A stretch of 25,522 bases of DNA, taken from positions 1 to 25,522 of the forward strand of contig JAGGUC010000037.1 of NCBI GenBank assembly GCA_021158735.1. Reading direction: 5' to 3'. Source of the stretch: Desulfurococcales archaeon (GTDB lineage: Archaea; Thermoproteota; Thermoprotei_A; Sulfolobales; NBVN01). A model generated the notes under the pieces. It was not told where the DNA came from. It saw nothing but the letters and a program-made list of their open reading frames with translations, and searched no databases. The first letter of the stretch is position 1. Every line of letters starts with the position of its first letter. Positions 7,054-14,572 of the stretch are shown here, one piece after another. Made by a program: the position numbers and the translations under genes.

Positions 7054-7983
7054 TTGGGTAGAATAGGAGTTGCTGTTGTTGGCGCTGGTGCTTGGGGGAG
7101 GAACATAGTTAGAGCTCTCAAGGAGTTGGAGACTGAAGGATTAGTCGGGGTAGAAGCTATAGTTGATGCTGATGAAGAGAGGGCCAGGTCGGTTGCGGAA
7201 GAATTCAATATCTCTACATATTCCACGGACGTACTTGAAATACCCTCTAAGGGCGTTCCAGCCGCGGTAGTAGCGGTCTCAATAGACCAGCTCCCGGTTA
7301 TATCTAAAGCACTTATTGAGAGGGGTGTCCACGTATTTGTCGAGAAGCCTGTGTCAACAAGGTCTGTCGATATCTTGGAGTTAATTGAGCTTGCTAAGGT
7401 CTCAGGTGTTATTACTCAGCCGGGTTTCATAGTGAGGTTCGACCCAGTATCTAAGAAATTGAAGGAGTTCCTCAGCCTATACGGTCAGGTGAAGTACGTT
7501 ATTTTTAGGAGGTTGTCGAGAAGACCTAAGCACAGGCAGAGGTTCCCCATAGTTTTCGATCTAATGGTGCACGATATCGACTTAACGCAATACCTCCTAG
7601 GTAGGAGGGAGTGGAGAGTCTTATCAGTGAACGCTATAGAGTTCACGGAAGCCGCAACCCACACGCTGGAGGTCTTAGTCAAGTATGGAAGGACAGTAAT
7701 AACCTACATAGCTGACGGCCTGCTCCCCGTGAAGGTGAGGGAGATTGACGTAGCTACTGATAGAGCCTATATTAGAGGGGACTTCAAGGCCTGCAAAGTA
7801 ATCGTTGAGACACCCCAGGGCATGAACTCTCATGAAGCCCGCGGTGAAGAACCTCTAAAAGAGGAGCTCAGGGCGTTCATCATGAGAGTAAGAGGGTTTA
7901 ACGTGAGGGAGGCACCTACTCTTGAAGATGCTTATGAGGCAGTACGTATTGCTGAGGAAATATTTAGACTAGAAAAACACTAG
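7054..7983 (+). CDS. Gfo/Idh/MocA family NAD(P)-dependent oxidoreductase
   Basis: 309-residue two-domain dehydrogenase. The N-terminal Rossmann domain begins GVAVVGAGAWGRN, and the family EKP motif follows (VFVEKPVST, Lys98), then the C-terminal alpha/beta domain. In that domain LMVHDIDLTQYL carries the catalytic His/Asp pair (His173, Asp174). Substrates in the family are sugars, inositols or amino-sugar intermediates, and I cannot choose among them; no sugar pathway genes adjoin. The start is TTG at 7054, two codons before the first strand. A TATA-like GAGTTATTAAC (about 7013-7023) gives a short leader. No clear ribosome-binding site is seen. Confidence 0.88.
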   Translation: MGRIGVAVVGAGAWGRNIVRALKELETEGLVGVEAIVDADEERARSVAEEFNISTYSTDVLEIPSKGVPAAVVAVSIDQLPVISKALIERGVHVFVEKPVSTRSVDILELIELAKVSGVITQPGFIVRFDPVSKKLKEFLSLYGQVKYVIFRRLSRRPKHRQRFPIVFDLMVHDIDLTQYLLGRREWRVLSVNAIEFTEAATHTLEVLVKYGRTVITYIADGLLPVKVREIDVATDRAYIRGDFKACKVIVETPQGMNSHEARGEEPLKEELRAFIMRVRGFNVREAPTLEDAYEAVRIAEEIFRLEKH

Positions 7984-8156
7984 GCCAATATAGTTAGCAC
8001 GTGTAAGGTATTGGGTATTCTTAAGAAAGCCTTCAAGATATTTTCACTTGCTGTTCGAGACTTCGCTGATGGATTTTCAGTACGTTTAAAAGGAAATTGA
8101 ATTTTGTGATAGGTGAGTTAACAGCTATTTAGCTTGAGTACGGGTACCCAATAAAC

Positions 8157-8167
8157 CTTATATAAGC
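8157..8167 (+). promoter_or_regulatory. TATA box of the cDPG synthetase-type gene
   Basis: CTTATATAAGC, centred near 8162, puts transcription start about 8188, so the mRNA leader before the ATG at 8196 is only a few bases. This also argues against the in-frame GTG at 8187. The preceding 7984-8156 shows no gene. Confidence 0.6.
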
Positions 8168-8195
8168 ATACAACAAAAAATATTCGGTGTTTAAC

Positions 8196-9533
8196 ATGCC
8201 CGCACGCAAAAGAGTAATCATAGTTGGGGCGGGAGGCAGAGATTTCCACAACTTTAACGTGTACTATAGGGACAATCCTGACTATGAGGTTGTGGCATTT
8301 ACTGCTGCACAGATCCCTGGTGTTGAGAGGAGGAGGTACCCCCCTGAGTTAGCAGGTGAATTATACCCTGAAGGAATACCCATCTACCCTGAGTCCGAGT
8401 TGGATAGGCTGATCAGGCTCTACCATGTAGATGAGGTTGTGCTGTCCTACAGCGACCTCCCGTACGAGGAGGTAGGCAGGATCGCTTCAATAGCTCTAGC
8501 TAATGGTGCTTCATTCAAGCTCCTATCACCTAGGGAAACCATGATCTCTTCATTCAGACCAGTAATTGCTGTCACGGCTGTCAGAACCGGCGCAGGAAAG
8601 TCAACAGTGTCTAGGGCCGTTGTTAGGGAGTTGGTGAGGCGTGGACTTAAGGTAGTGCCTGTGAGGCACCCGATGGCTTACGGAGACCTAAGTAAGATGG
8701 TGGTGCAGGTCTTCAAGAATTACGAGGACCTGGGCAAGTGGGGCGTCACAGTAGAGGAGAGGGAGGAGTATGAGCAGTACATAAGGATGGGACTCCCGGT
8801 ACTTGCAGGAGTGGACTACGGGAAGGTTTTGAGGGATGCTGAGAAGTTAGGTGACATCATTCTGTGGGATGGAGGCAATAATGACTTCCCGTTCTACAGG
8901 TTCGATTACCTAATAACCGTAGCTGACGCCATGAGGCCTGGGCAGGAGGTTGGGTCTTACCCTGGTGAGGTAAATACTAGGTTAGCTGATGTCATCATAG
9001 TGAATAAGGTTTCACAAGCAAGTAAAGAGAACGTAGATAAGGTAGTCAAGAATGTCAAGGAGGCTAACCCGAGGGCGAAGGTAGTACTAGCTGACATGGA
9101 GGTAGTTATTGAGAAGCCTGAGCTGGTGGAGGGTAAGAAAGCACTCGTTATCGAAGACTCCCCGTCAGTAACTCATGGAGGACTCCCCTATGGCGCTGGC
9201 TATGTAGCAGCTAAGAAATATGGTGCTGCGGAAATTGTTGATCCAAGACCATATGCTGTAGGAGTAATTAAGAAGATGTTTGAGGAATACCCGCACATGG
9301 CTGAGGTACTACCATCGACAGGGTACACACCTGATCAGCTGAGGGACCTGAAAGAGACCATAAGGAGAGCTAACGCCGACGTAATAATAATTGGCTCACC
9401 AGCAGATATAAGCAAGCTAATTAAGATCGATAAGCCTTACGTTAAGGTTACGTGGGAGCTAAAGATAATTGAAGGACCTTCGATGAAGGAGATAGTAGAT
9501 GAGTTCTTAGAGAGGGCTAAAGTACGCATGTAA
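8196..9533 (+). CDS. cpgS: Cyclic 2,3-diphosphoglycerate synthetase family protein (P-loop)
   Basis: 445 residues. The start VIIVGAGGRDFHNFNVYYRD is the signature of the cDPG synthetase / COG2403 family. An N-terminal Rossmann-like domain (1-120) is followed by a P-loop domain with VRTGAGKSTVSR (129-140), VRHPMAYGD and LWDGGNND as the Walker B region, then IIVNKV as a base-recognition-like strand. In methanogens the enzyme forms cyclic 2,3-diphosphoglycerate, a thermoprotectant, from 2,3-DPG and ATP. The family is also called a predicted GTPase in organisms where cDPG has not been shown. Length is close to the methanogen enzyme (about 460). The assignment to the family is strong; the reaction in this organism is an inference. 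Confidence 0.82.
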   Translation: MPARKRVIIVGAGGRDFHNFNVYYRDNPDYEVVAFTAAQIPGVERRRYPPELAGELYPEGIPIYPESELDRLIRLYHVDEVVLSYSDLPYEEVGRIASIALANGASFKLLSPRETMISSFRPVIAVTAVRTGAGKSTVSRAVVRELVRRGLKVVPVRHPMAYGDLSKMVVQVFKNYEDLGKWGVTVEEREEYEQYIRMGLPVLAGVDYGKVLRDAEKLGDIILWDGGNNDFPFYRFDYLITVADAMRPGQEVGSYPGEVNTRLADVIIVNKVSQASKENVDKVVKNVKEANPRAKVVLADMEVVIEKPELVEGKKALVIEDSPSVTHGGLPYGAGYVAAKKYGAAEIVDPRPYAVGVIKKMFEEYPHMAEVLPSTGYTPDQLRDLKETIRRANADVIIIGSPADISKLIKIDKPYVKVTWELKIIEGPSMKEIVDEFLERAKVRM

Positions 9534-9623
9534 ATTTTTACATGCACAATCTTCCTCACCTTATTACTGATATGACACTGCAGTATAGCAATTAATTTCC
9601 AATTAGGCTTAACATATATTAGA

Positions 9624-9956
9624 GTGAACGCCATGGAGAATAAAGGAAGTGATAGTTCTAAGTTAATTAGAAGCTACTTGAGAGTTCTATTACTTAACTT
9701 CTACAGGTTTTTCAGTAAGGACTGCGTATTAAATTCTGACGGCAGGAAGTTACTTAATGACATAGCTCGAGAAGTAGCTAAGTGCGAGCCTCATCTAATG
9801 GAGTTGGTTAAGAAGGTGAGGAAGAATCCTACACTTGAGAACATACTGAAATTAACCAAAGAGTTCCTAAGCGAGGATGAGATCTCAGAGGTAATCGACC
9901 TTGGTGTATATGGTTCTGTGAGCAGCTACAAATACAGGGCCTGCGAAAAGTGCTAG
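9624..9956 (+). CDS. Hypothetical protein, helical, 110 residues
   Basis: I do not recognise this protein. It is predicted mostly alpha-helical and charged, with a hydrophobic heptad-like segment LRVLLLNFYRFF (20-31), a DGRKLLNDIAREVAKCE helix, and a C-terminal ending YRACEKC with two cysteines three apart. Another cysteine is at 34. GTG at 9624 or ATG at 9633 could start it; a TATA-like AATTAATTTCC near 9590-9600 favours either. Codon use (AGG, AGA, TTA, GTA) is like its neighbours, which supports it being real. It lies alone between two unrelated enzymes. Confidence 0.6.
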   Translation: MNAMENKGSDSSKLIRSYLRVLLLNFYRFFSKDCVLNSDGRKLLNDIAREVAKCEPHLMELVKKVRKNPTLENILKLTKEFLSEDEISEVIDLGVYGSVSSYKYRACEKC

Positions 9957-10020
9957 CTCCGTCTCAGATGTAGTTCTTTAAGTTAATTACCTTCCTGCTC
10001 TACTTCACTACGGTGGCCAC

Positions 10021-11151
10021 ATGTTGGACGAACTTAAGAATATTCCGCGGCGTAACTTACGTAGCCTTATCAATAAGCTCGAAACCAAAAATCTTGGTGC
10101 AGTGCTGGTCGCTTGGGAAAGCAATGTCTTCTATTTAACTGGCCTTCCTAAGCCGTCAAGTAGCTACTTACTCATCTTAAGAGGTGAGAACCCGAAACTA
10201 CTTGTCCCCGCACTAGATTACTGGAGAGTTAGTGACTCTGTGAAGGGATTTGAAGTAGTTCCTTATGCTTCATACCAGATGCCAGCAGTAGAAGTCAAGG
10301 TATTAACTAAGAAGCTCCATGAGTACGTAGTCGACGAATTAACATCAAGAAACATAAAGAGCTTGGGTATTGACTTAAGCTATACTACCTTACTAGGTAG
10401 TAAAGTAGAGTCGAGAGCCAAGGAAAAGGGTATTGAGGTTAAGGACATAGGTGACCTAATAACTGACATGAGGTCTATTAAATCTGACGAAGAAGTCAAC
10501 TTGATGAGGATGGCCCTAGAAATTACTGAGGAGGCATTATGGAGAGGGTTAGAGATAGTCAAGCCAGGAGCCAAGGAATGTGAGGTAGCTGCTGAAATTG
10601 AGTACGTTATTAAGTCTAGAGGAGCTGAGGGGCTGGCATTCGACACAATAGTTGCTTCGGGACCTAATGCTGCATACCCTCACGCAATACCGGGTACTAA
10701 GGAGGTCAGGGACGGAGAGACCGTAGTTATTGATGTAGGCGCTAAGTACTGCGGCTACTGCGCAGACATAACCAGGACAGTAGTTGTAGGTAGTCCGCCA
10801 CCAGAGGTAAAGAAGGTTATCGAGGCAGTAAATGAAGCAGTACTCAATGCTATAGATAAGGTAGATGACGGAGTGAAGGCTGAGGAAGTAGATGAAGCAG
10901 CGCGGTCGACACTAAGGAAGTATGGGCTAGATAAGTACTTCATTCACTCAACAGGTCACGGCGTCGGAATCGAAGTACATGAAAAACCTAGGCTAGGTAA
11001 GGGTAGCAGTGAGGTAGTAAAGAAGGGCATGGTAATAACTATAGAGCCTGGAGTGTACTTACATAAGCGCTACGGAGTCAGAATAGAAAATATGGTATTA
11101 GTTAGGAAGAACCGTGGAGAAGTACTAAATAAGAGACCCAATATCATTTAG
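10021..11151 (+). CDS. pepQ: M24 family Xaa-Pro dipeptidase/aminopeptidase
   Basis: 376-residue metallopeptidase with the pita-bread fold. The N-terminal creatinase-like domain (1-150) contains VAWESNVFYLTG. The catalytic domain carries all five metal ligands: Asp238 (VVIDVGA), Asp249 (CADITRT), His313 (STGHGVGIEVHE), Glu342 (ITIEPGVY) and Glu356 (GVRIENM). His221 and His320 are the expected active-site histidines. Such enzymes release N-terminal residues before proline, or split X-Pro dipeptides, during cytoplasmic peptide turnover. Sequence alone does not separate prolidase from aminopeptidase P. The ATG at 10021 begins the usual N-terminal helix. Downstream the gene-dense stretch ends. Confidence 0.93.
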   Translation: MLDELKNIPRRNLRSLINKLETKNLGAVLVAWESNVFYLTGLPKPSSSYLLILRGENPKLLVPALDYWRVSDSVKGFEVVPYASYQMPAVEVKVLTKKLHEYVVDELTSRNIKSLGIDLSYTTLLGSKVESRAKEKGIEVKDIGDLITDMRSIKSDEEVNLMRMALEITEEALWRGLEIVKPGAKECEVAAEIEYVIKSRGAEGLAFDTIVASGPNAAYPHAIPGTKEVRDGETVVIDVGAKYCGYCADITRTVVVGSPPPEVKKVIEAVNEAVLNAIDKVDDGVKAEEVDEAARSTLRKYGLDKYFIHSTGHGVGIEVHEKPRLGKGSSEVVKKGMVITIEPGVYLHKRYGVRIENMVLVRKNRGEVLNKRPNII

Positions 11152-11255
11152 TACGCAATTTAACTTCAATTAATTTCAATTGAATATTTTCAGTCATTCC
11201 CTACTCTTAATTCTAAGCAAGCACTACGCATCGCTACATGCTTTAGCTGGTTAAA

Positions 11256-11287
11256 ATTTGTAACCAATTTATAAATTGGTTACAAAT
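11256..11287. promoter_or_regulatory. Perfect 32-bp palindromic operator with central TATA box
   Basis: The left half is ATTTGTAACCAATTTA, and the right half is its exact reverse complement, with no spacer. The centre reads AATTTATAAATT, a good archaeal TATA box. Transcription start at about +26 from the centre falls near 11298, at the start of the broken thioredoxin-like gene (TTG 11295). A regulator dimer bound here would cover the TATA box and block TBP/TFB, so this looks like a repressor site. No regulator gene is next to it. Confidence 0.75.
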
Positions 11288-11294
11288 CCTTACA

Positions 11295-11592
11295 TTGGTA
11301 ATCGGTATAGGTAAGAAGATAGTTATTGAGGTACTAGGTTCAGCACCTCCATGCCCTAAGTGCAGGAAGACTCACGAAGTAGTTGAGGAGGCAGTTAAGG
11401 AATTGAGCATTACGATGTAACTGAGGTTCTTAAGCTGGATGCTAAGTCACTTGAGGTTATTTCTAAGTATGAGATTGTCTGATACCTGCAGTTGCTGTCA
11501 ATAACATCATTAGGATATCTGGCAGAGTACCGAACAAGGAGGAAATCAAAAACATCCTCAAGGAGGTAGTTACTGAGTACACAATGCGGTAG
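11295..11592 (+). pseudogene. Broken small thioredoxin-like redox-disulfide protein
   Basis: Three consecutive reading-frame pieces make one recognisable protein of the MTH895-like redox-disulfide family (about 80 residues). From TTG 11295, IVIEVLGSAPPCPKCRKTH carries the CPKC active site and continues to VEEAVKEL. A frameshift near 11400-11405 leads to HYDVTEVLKLDAKSLEVISK. A second frameshift near 11475-11482 leads to IPAVAVNNIIRISGRVPNK and then EIKNILKEV, ending at TAG 11592. Both shifts go from one frame to the next lower one. The conserved cis-Pro (IPAVAVNN) and final Gly-Arg strand are in the expected places, so the sequence drifted only recently. The palindromic promoter just upstream is intact. 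Confidence 0.75.
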
Positions 11593-11714
11593 AGCCGGCT
11601 GGGGGGCTCACTATCCATGGATGGCTTTAGCGCACCAGTCATAGGAAAGGATATATTAGGTCGGCTGATCCGCGATTTCTCAGGTAGTAAGTGGTGGGAA
11701 TACCCAGGAAGGAG

Positions 11715-12013
11715 ATGCCTTGGTATCCGAGAATAGATTACGACCGATGTATTGGCTGCGGCATCTGCTTCTTAACATGCAGTGGTTAGGTGGTATATGA
11801 CTGGGACTTCAGTTCGATGAAACCCGTTGTAGCGCAACCTACAACTGCATGATCGGGTGCGATACGTGCGCTAAGTTATGTCCTAGGGATGCGATAATAT
11901 TCCCGCACTTAAGTGAGCTGAGGGCTTTACGTGATAGAAGTAACGCTATGACCTAGACTAGGAGAGCGCTTGAGGATCTAGCTGTTTCGGAGGTTGAAGG
12001 TGTATATGGTTAA
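11715..12013 (+). pseudogene. Broken 4Fe-4S ferredoxin
   Basis: From ATG 11715 (GGAAGGAG just upstream) the reading is MPWYPRIDYDRCIGCGIC, with TAG at 11787 after FLTCSG, then VVYDWDFSSMKPVVAQP in the same frame. A one-base shift near 11843 leads to NCMIGCDTCAKLCPRDAIIF, another TAG at 11954, and in-frame TRRALEDLAVSEVEGVYG to TAA at 12011-12013. Both cysteine clusters (CIGCGIC..C and CMIGCDTC..LCP) are intact, so the family is certain: a small two-cluster-type ferredoxin. With the thioredoxin-like pseudogene it was probably one redox operon. Both nonsense codons are amber. Confidence 0.78.
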
Positions 12014-12046
12014 AAATGTTTTAGCTGTAATGAACTGTATTCTTAC

Positions 12047-12379
12047 TTATTCTTTGTATTCTTTTAGGGCTTTCTCAACAAGCTGCATGTATGCTAGGCT
12101 TGGGCCCCCGCCCATTAGTACGGCAACCCAGCTGGCTTCACGGATCTCTTCAGGGGTGGCACCAGCGTCTAAAGCATTCTTAACGTGGAAGGCTATGCAC
12201 CACTCACAGTGGGCGGCGATACTGAGTGCTATCGAGATCAGCTCTTTTGTCTTCGTGTCAAGGGCGCCAGGCCCCTCAACAACATGTACAAGATCCATGA
12301 AAGCCTTAACCTGCTTTGGGCTTGTCTTTCCCCACTCTTCAAGGGATTCGGAAAACTCTTTAAGACGCTCCTTCAACAT
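12047..12379 (-). CDS. AhpD-like / carboxymuconolactone decarboxylase family protein
   Basis: 110 residues, the size of a single CMD domain. The catalytic pattern CEWCIAFH (Cys58, Cys61, His65) is the CX2CX3H motif of AhpD-type peroxidase partners, preceded by LISIALSIAAH and followed by AGATPEEIREASWVAVLMGGG. Members usually handle peroxides or act as thiol reductants; a decarboxylase role is unlikely given the intact CxxC. ATG at 12379 has a GGTGAT site upstream, and a TATA box GTTTATTTT (12418-12411, minus strand) gives a leader near 10 bases. It sits intact between decayed redox genes, convergent with the ferredoxin remnant. Confidence 0.88.
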   Translation of the reverse strand: MLKERLKEFSESLEEWGKTSPKQVKAFMDLVHVVEGPGALDTKTKELISIALSIAAHCEWCIAFHVKNALDAGATPEEIREASWVAVLMGGGPSLAYMQLVEKALKEYKE

Positions 12380-13047
12380 GGCTTATCACCTTGATAGTCT
12401 TTAGGGTAGAAAAATAAACCTTTCTTTAAGTTGGCCCAGCACCACTAGCCCTCGGGAAGTACTGAGGAATGAGGAATTATTTAAGAGAAACCGTAGGGTG
12501 TTTTTCACGCACATCGTTGCTACCAGTTATTTTGGCTGTTTTATTGAGGTTTGCTGTCTATCTCGTTCTCCCTTTAACCAGTCGCCCTAGATGTAGGGGA
12601 ATCACTAGCTGTTCATGCATGCTATATATCATGTAACCCTATAGTAAGGTTGGTTGAGCTAACTGATGTTTTAGATGTTGCTCAGATAGCTAAAATATAT
12701 AGAACCTCAACGTAAATCATGAGTTAATAATCTTTATAATATGTGGAATGAGGAATGTAACTCCCATAGCCTGTTTAGAACTATGTCATAATGAAATAGA
12801 TCATGCACAATCCATTAAATTATCCTAAGTATGTCGGCACGGTGAGGGTAGATAATGCCAGAAAAACTAAAATTCACTTGCTTTCAAGTTGTCGGGCATG
12901 AATACCTTAATTCAGCTGCCTATATGCGGGGATAGAAAGAAACCCTGTAGCATAATTACATTACAACAGGTACAGCAGGATTGATTAGACGGATACTTGA
13001 GATCCTCAATAACAGCACTTAAAGGGAGGTAGTTAAATATTATAAAA
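12380..13047. other. 668-bp region without a confident gene; coding-like fragments
   Basis: No intact gene is recognisable. On the plus strand 12578-12715 is open and reads like protein (ALDVGESLAVHACYISC, then NPIVRLVELTDVLDV), with no good start codon. It faintly recalls the TusA pattern (LDVRG..C..P) but lacks the Cys-Pro pair. A second stretch, 12855-13022, opens with ATG (MPEKLKFTCFQVVGHEYLNS), has stops at 12933 and 12948, and resumes in the same frame (NYITTGTAGLIRRILEIL) to TAA at 13020. An ORF of 55 codons at 12469-12636 is also open. All may be remnants of a decayed redox or zinc-binding gene set; none can be named safely. Confidence 0.35.
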
Positions 13048-14463
13048 TTATCTAAATTTATTACGCCCTAAATGCAGTGGCTTACTTGCAGTCGCGTGAG
13101 CTAACTCACTTACTAGCTCTGAGTACGTTGGGTGGGACATGATTACTTTCTCTAAATCACCTGCTGTTAGGTTGCTTGCAACAGCTACAGCTAGCGTATG
13201 AATTACTTCTGAAGCGCCATTGCCTACTACGACCGCGCCCAGTATTTTCTTCGTTCCTTCCTCTACAAGGAGCTTAGCAAAACCTTCAGGTGTCCGGGTC
13301 AGTCTCGTGTAGTCTCTTGAGAGTGCCGAGTACGGGAACTTAACAACCTCATATCTCACACCCCTTAACTTAGCCTGAGTCTCATCAAGTCCGACCATAC
13401 CTATCTCCGGGTCACTGAAGACTACTGAGGGCACTGGCTCCCTCGGTAGCTCTGTCTTGCCCTTAGCTATCACTTCAGCAGCAATCAGTCCTTCCCTAGA
13501 TGCTTTATGAGCTAGGAAGGGAGAACCGACAACATCGCCAGCAGCGTACACGTTCGGTATAGACGTCCTCATAAACTCATCTACGACCACAGCCCCCTTA
13601 CTGGTGACTTCAACACCTACCTCCTCGAGGCCTATGCCAGAGCTGTTAAGCTTCCTACCCACAGCTAGCAACACCTTATCCACCTTAACTTCCTTTGCTT
13701 CACCGCCTTCCTTCTTAACTATTCTTGCAACTAACCCACCATTTCTTTCATCGATCGACTTCAGTACTGATGATAGCATCAGGTCGATTCCATACTTCCT
13801 TAAGTACCTAGCGATTACCTGCGACACATCCTCATCAAACGTGGGTAGGGGTCTCTCAAGAATCTCAACTATGTGTACCTCAACACCTAACCTGGCCAGC
13901 GCCTGCCCCAGCTCAACACCTATTACACCAGCACCCACTATCAGGATAGATGAAGGTAGCTCACTTAGCTCAAAGAACTCCCTGTTACTTATTACCCTCA
14001 CACCATCCACGCTGACTCCAGGAATTGATGCTGGGTCAGACCCCGTAGCCACCAAAATATTCTTTCCCTCAATCACCCTCCTACCTTCAGTACCCTCAAC
14101 AATTACCTCATTCCTACTCTTAAGTCTCCCAACACCCTCAATAATGTCTGCCTCACTAAGCAGGTACCTGACCCCCTCCCTGCACCTGAGCACAACCCTC
14201 CTAACCCAGCTCATCAACCTACGTGAGTCAACGGACTTTAGCTCCAAGTTAACTCCTGCGACCCTACTCACACTGGGTAGGTGTGAAGCGTGTGAAGCCT
14301 CAATCAATGCCTTAGAAGGTATGCAACCCCAATTAGTACACTCACCACCCAGGAACTTCTTCTCGACAACAGCTACTTTCAGACCTTCCTTAATCATCCT
14401 CAGAGCCGCCACGTACCCTGCAGGACCGCCACCCAGGACTAATACATCATACACTGCAGGCAC
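13048..14463 (-). CDS. lpdA: Dihydrolipoamide dehydrogenase-type flavoprotein disulfide reductase
   Basis: Class I pyridine-nucleotide disulfide oxidoreductase. The start YDVLVLGGGPAGYVAA binds FAD. GGECTNWGCIPSKAL holds the redox pair CX4C, ILIVGAGVIGVELGQAL is the NAD(P) site, and VYAAGDVVGSP is the second FAD motif. HPTYSELVSELAHA at the end has the catalytic His-Glu pair. CTNWGC rather than CLNVGC is common in archaeal and SoxF/mercuric-like relatives, so lipoamide specificity is likely but unproved; no lipoate acyltransferase genes are nearby. I prefer GTG at 14463 (a few residues before YDV, with a TATA-like GAATTTTTAGG 26 bases upstream) to the longer GTG start at 14505. ATG codons are absent in the first part. 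Confidence 0.88.
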   Translation of the reverse strand: MPAVYDVLVLGGGPAGYVAALRMIKEGLKVAVVEKKFLGGECTNWGCIPSKALIEASHASHLPSVSRVAGVNLELKSVDSRRLMSWVRRVVLRCREGVRYLLSEADIIEGVGRLKSRNEVIVEGTEGRRVIEGKNILVATGSDPASIPGVSVDGVRVISNREFFELSELPSSILIVGAGVIGVELGQALARLGVEVHIVEILERPLPTFDEDVSQVIARYLRKYGIDLMLSSVLKSIDERNGGLVARIVKKEGGEAKEVKVDKVLLAVGRKLNSSGIGLEEVGVEVTSKGAVVVDEFMRTSIPNVYAAGDVVGSPFLAHKASREGLIAAEVIAKGKTELPREPVPSVVFSDPEIGMVGLDETQAKLRGVRYEVVKFPYSALSRDYTRLTRTPEGFAKLLVEEGTKKILGAVVVGNGASEVIHTLAVAVASNLTAGDLEKVIMSHPTYSELVSELAHATASKPLHLGRNKFR

Positions 14464-14572
14464 CAAGATCCACTTAGGGGCACCTAAAAATTCCTTCCTG
14501 CCCACTCTGTAGTATCAGAACCTATAGAGGAGTTCGAAGCTCAAACCATGCAGCACGCATAAAACACGCTAC

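Noticed and set aside
11994..12404. 136-codon plus-strand frame opposite the AhpD-like gene
   Set aside because: Antisense to a gene with an intact CX2CX3H site; low-complexity Ser-rich product with no recognisable fold.
12469..12636. 55-codon ORF with a hydrophobic middle (LLPVILAVLLRFAVYLVLPL)
   Set aside because: No ribosome-binding site, no known family and overlapping other open stretches; treated only as part of the fragment region.
13604..14512. 302-codon plus-strand open frame opposite the dihydrolipoamide dehydrogenase gene
   Set aside because: It is a Ser/Thr/Pro-rich antisense shadow without domain motifs, while the minus strand carries every flavoprotein motif.
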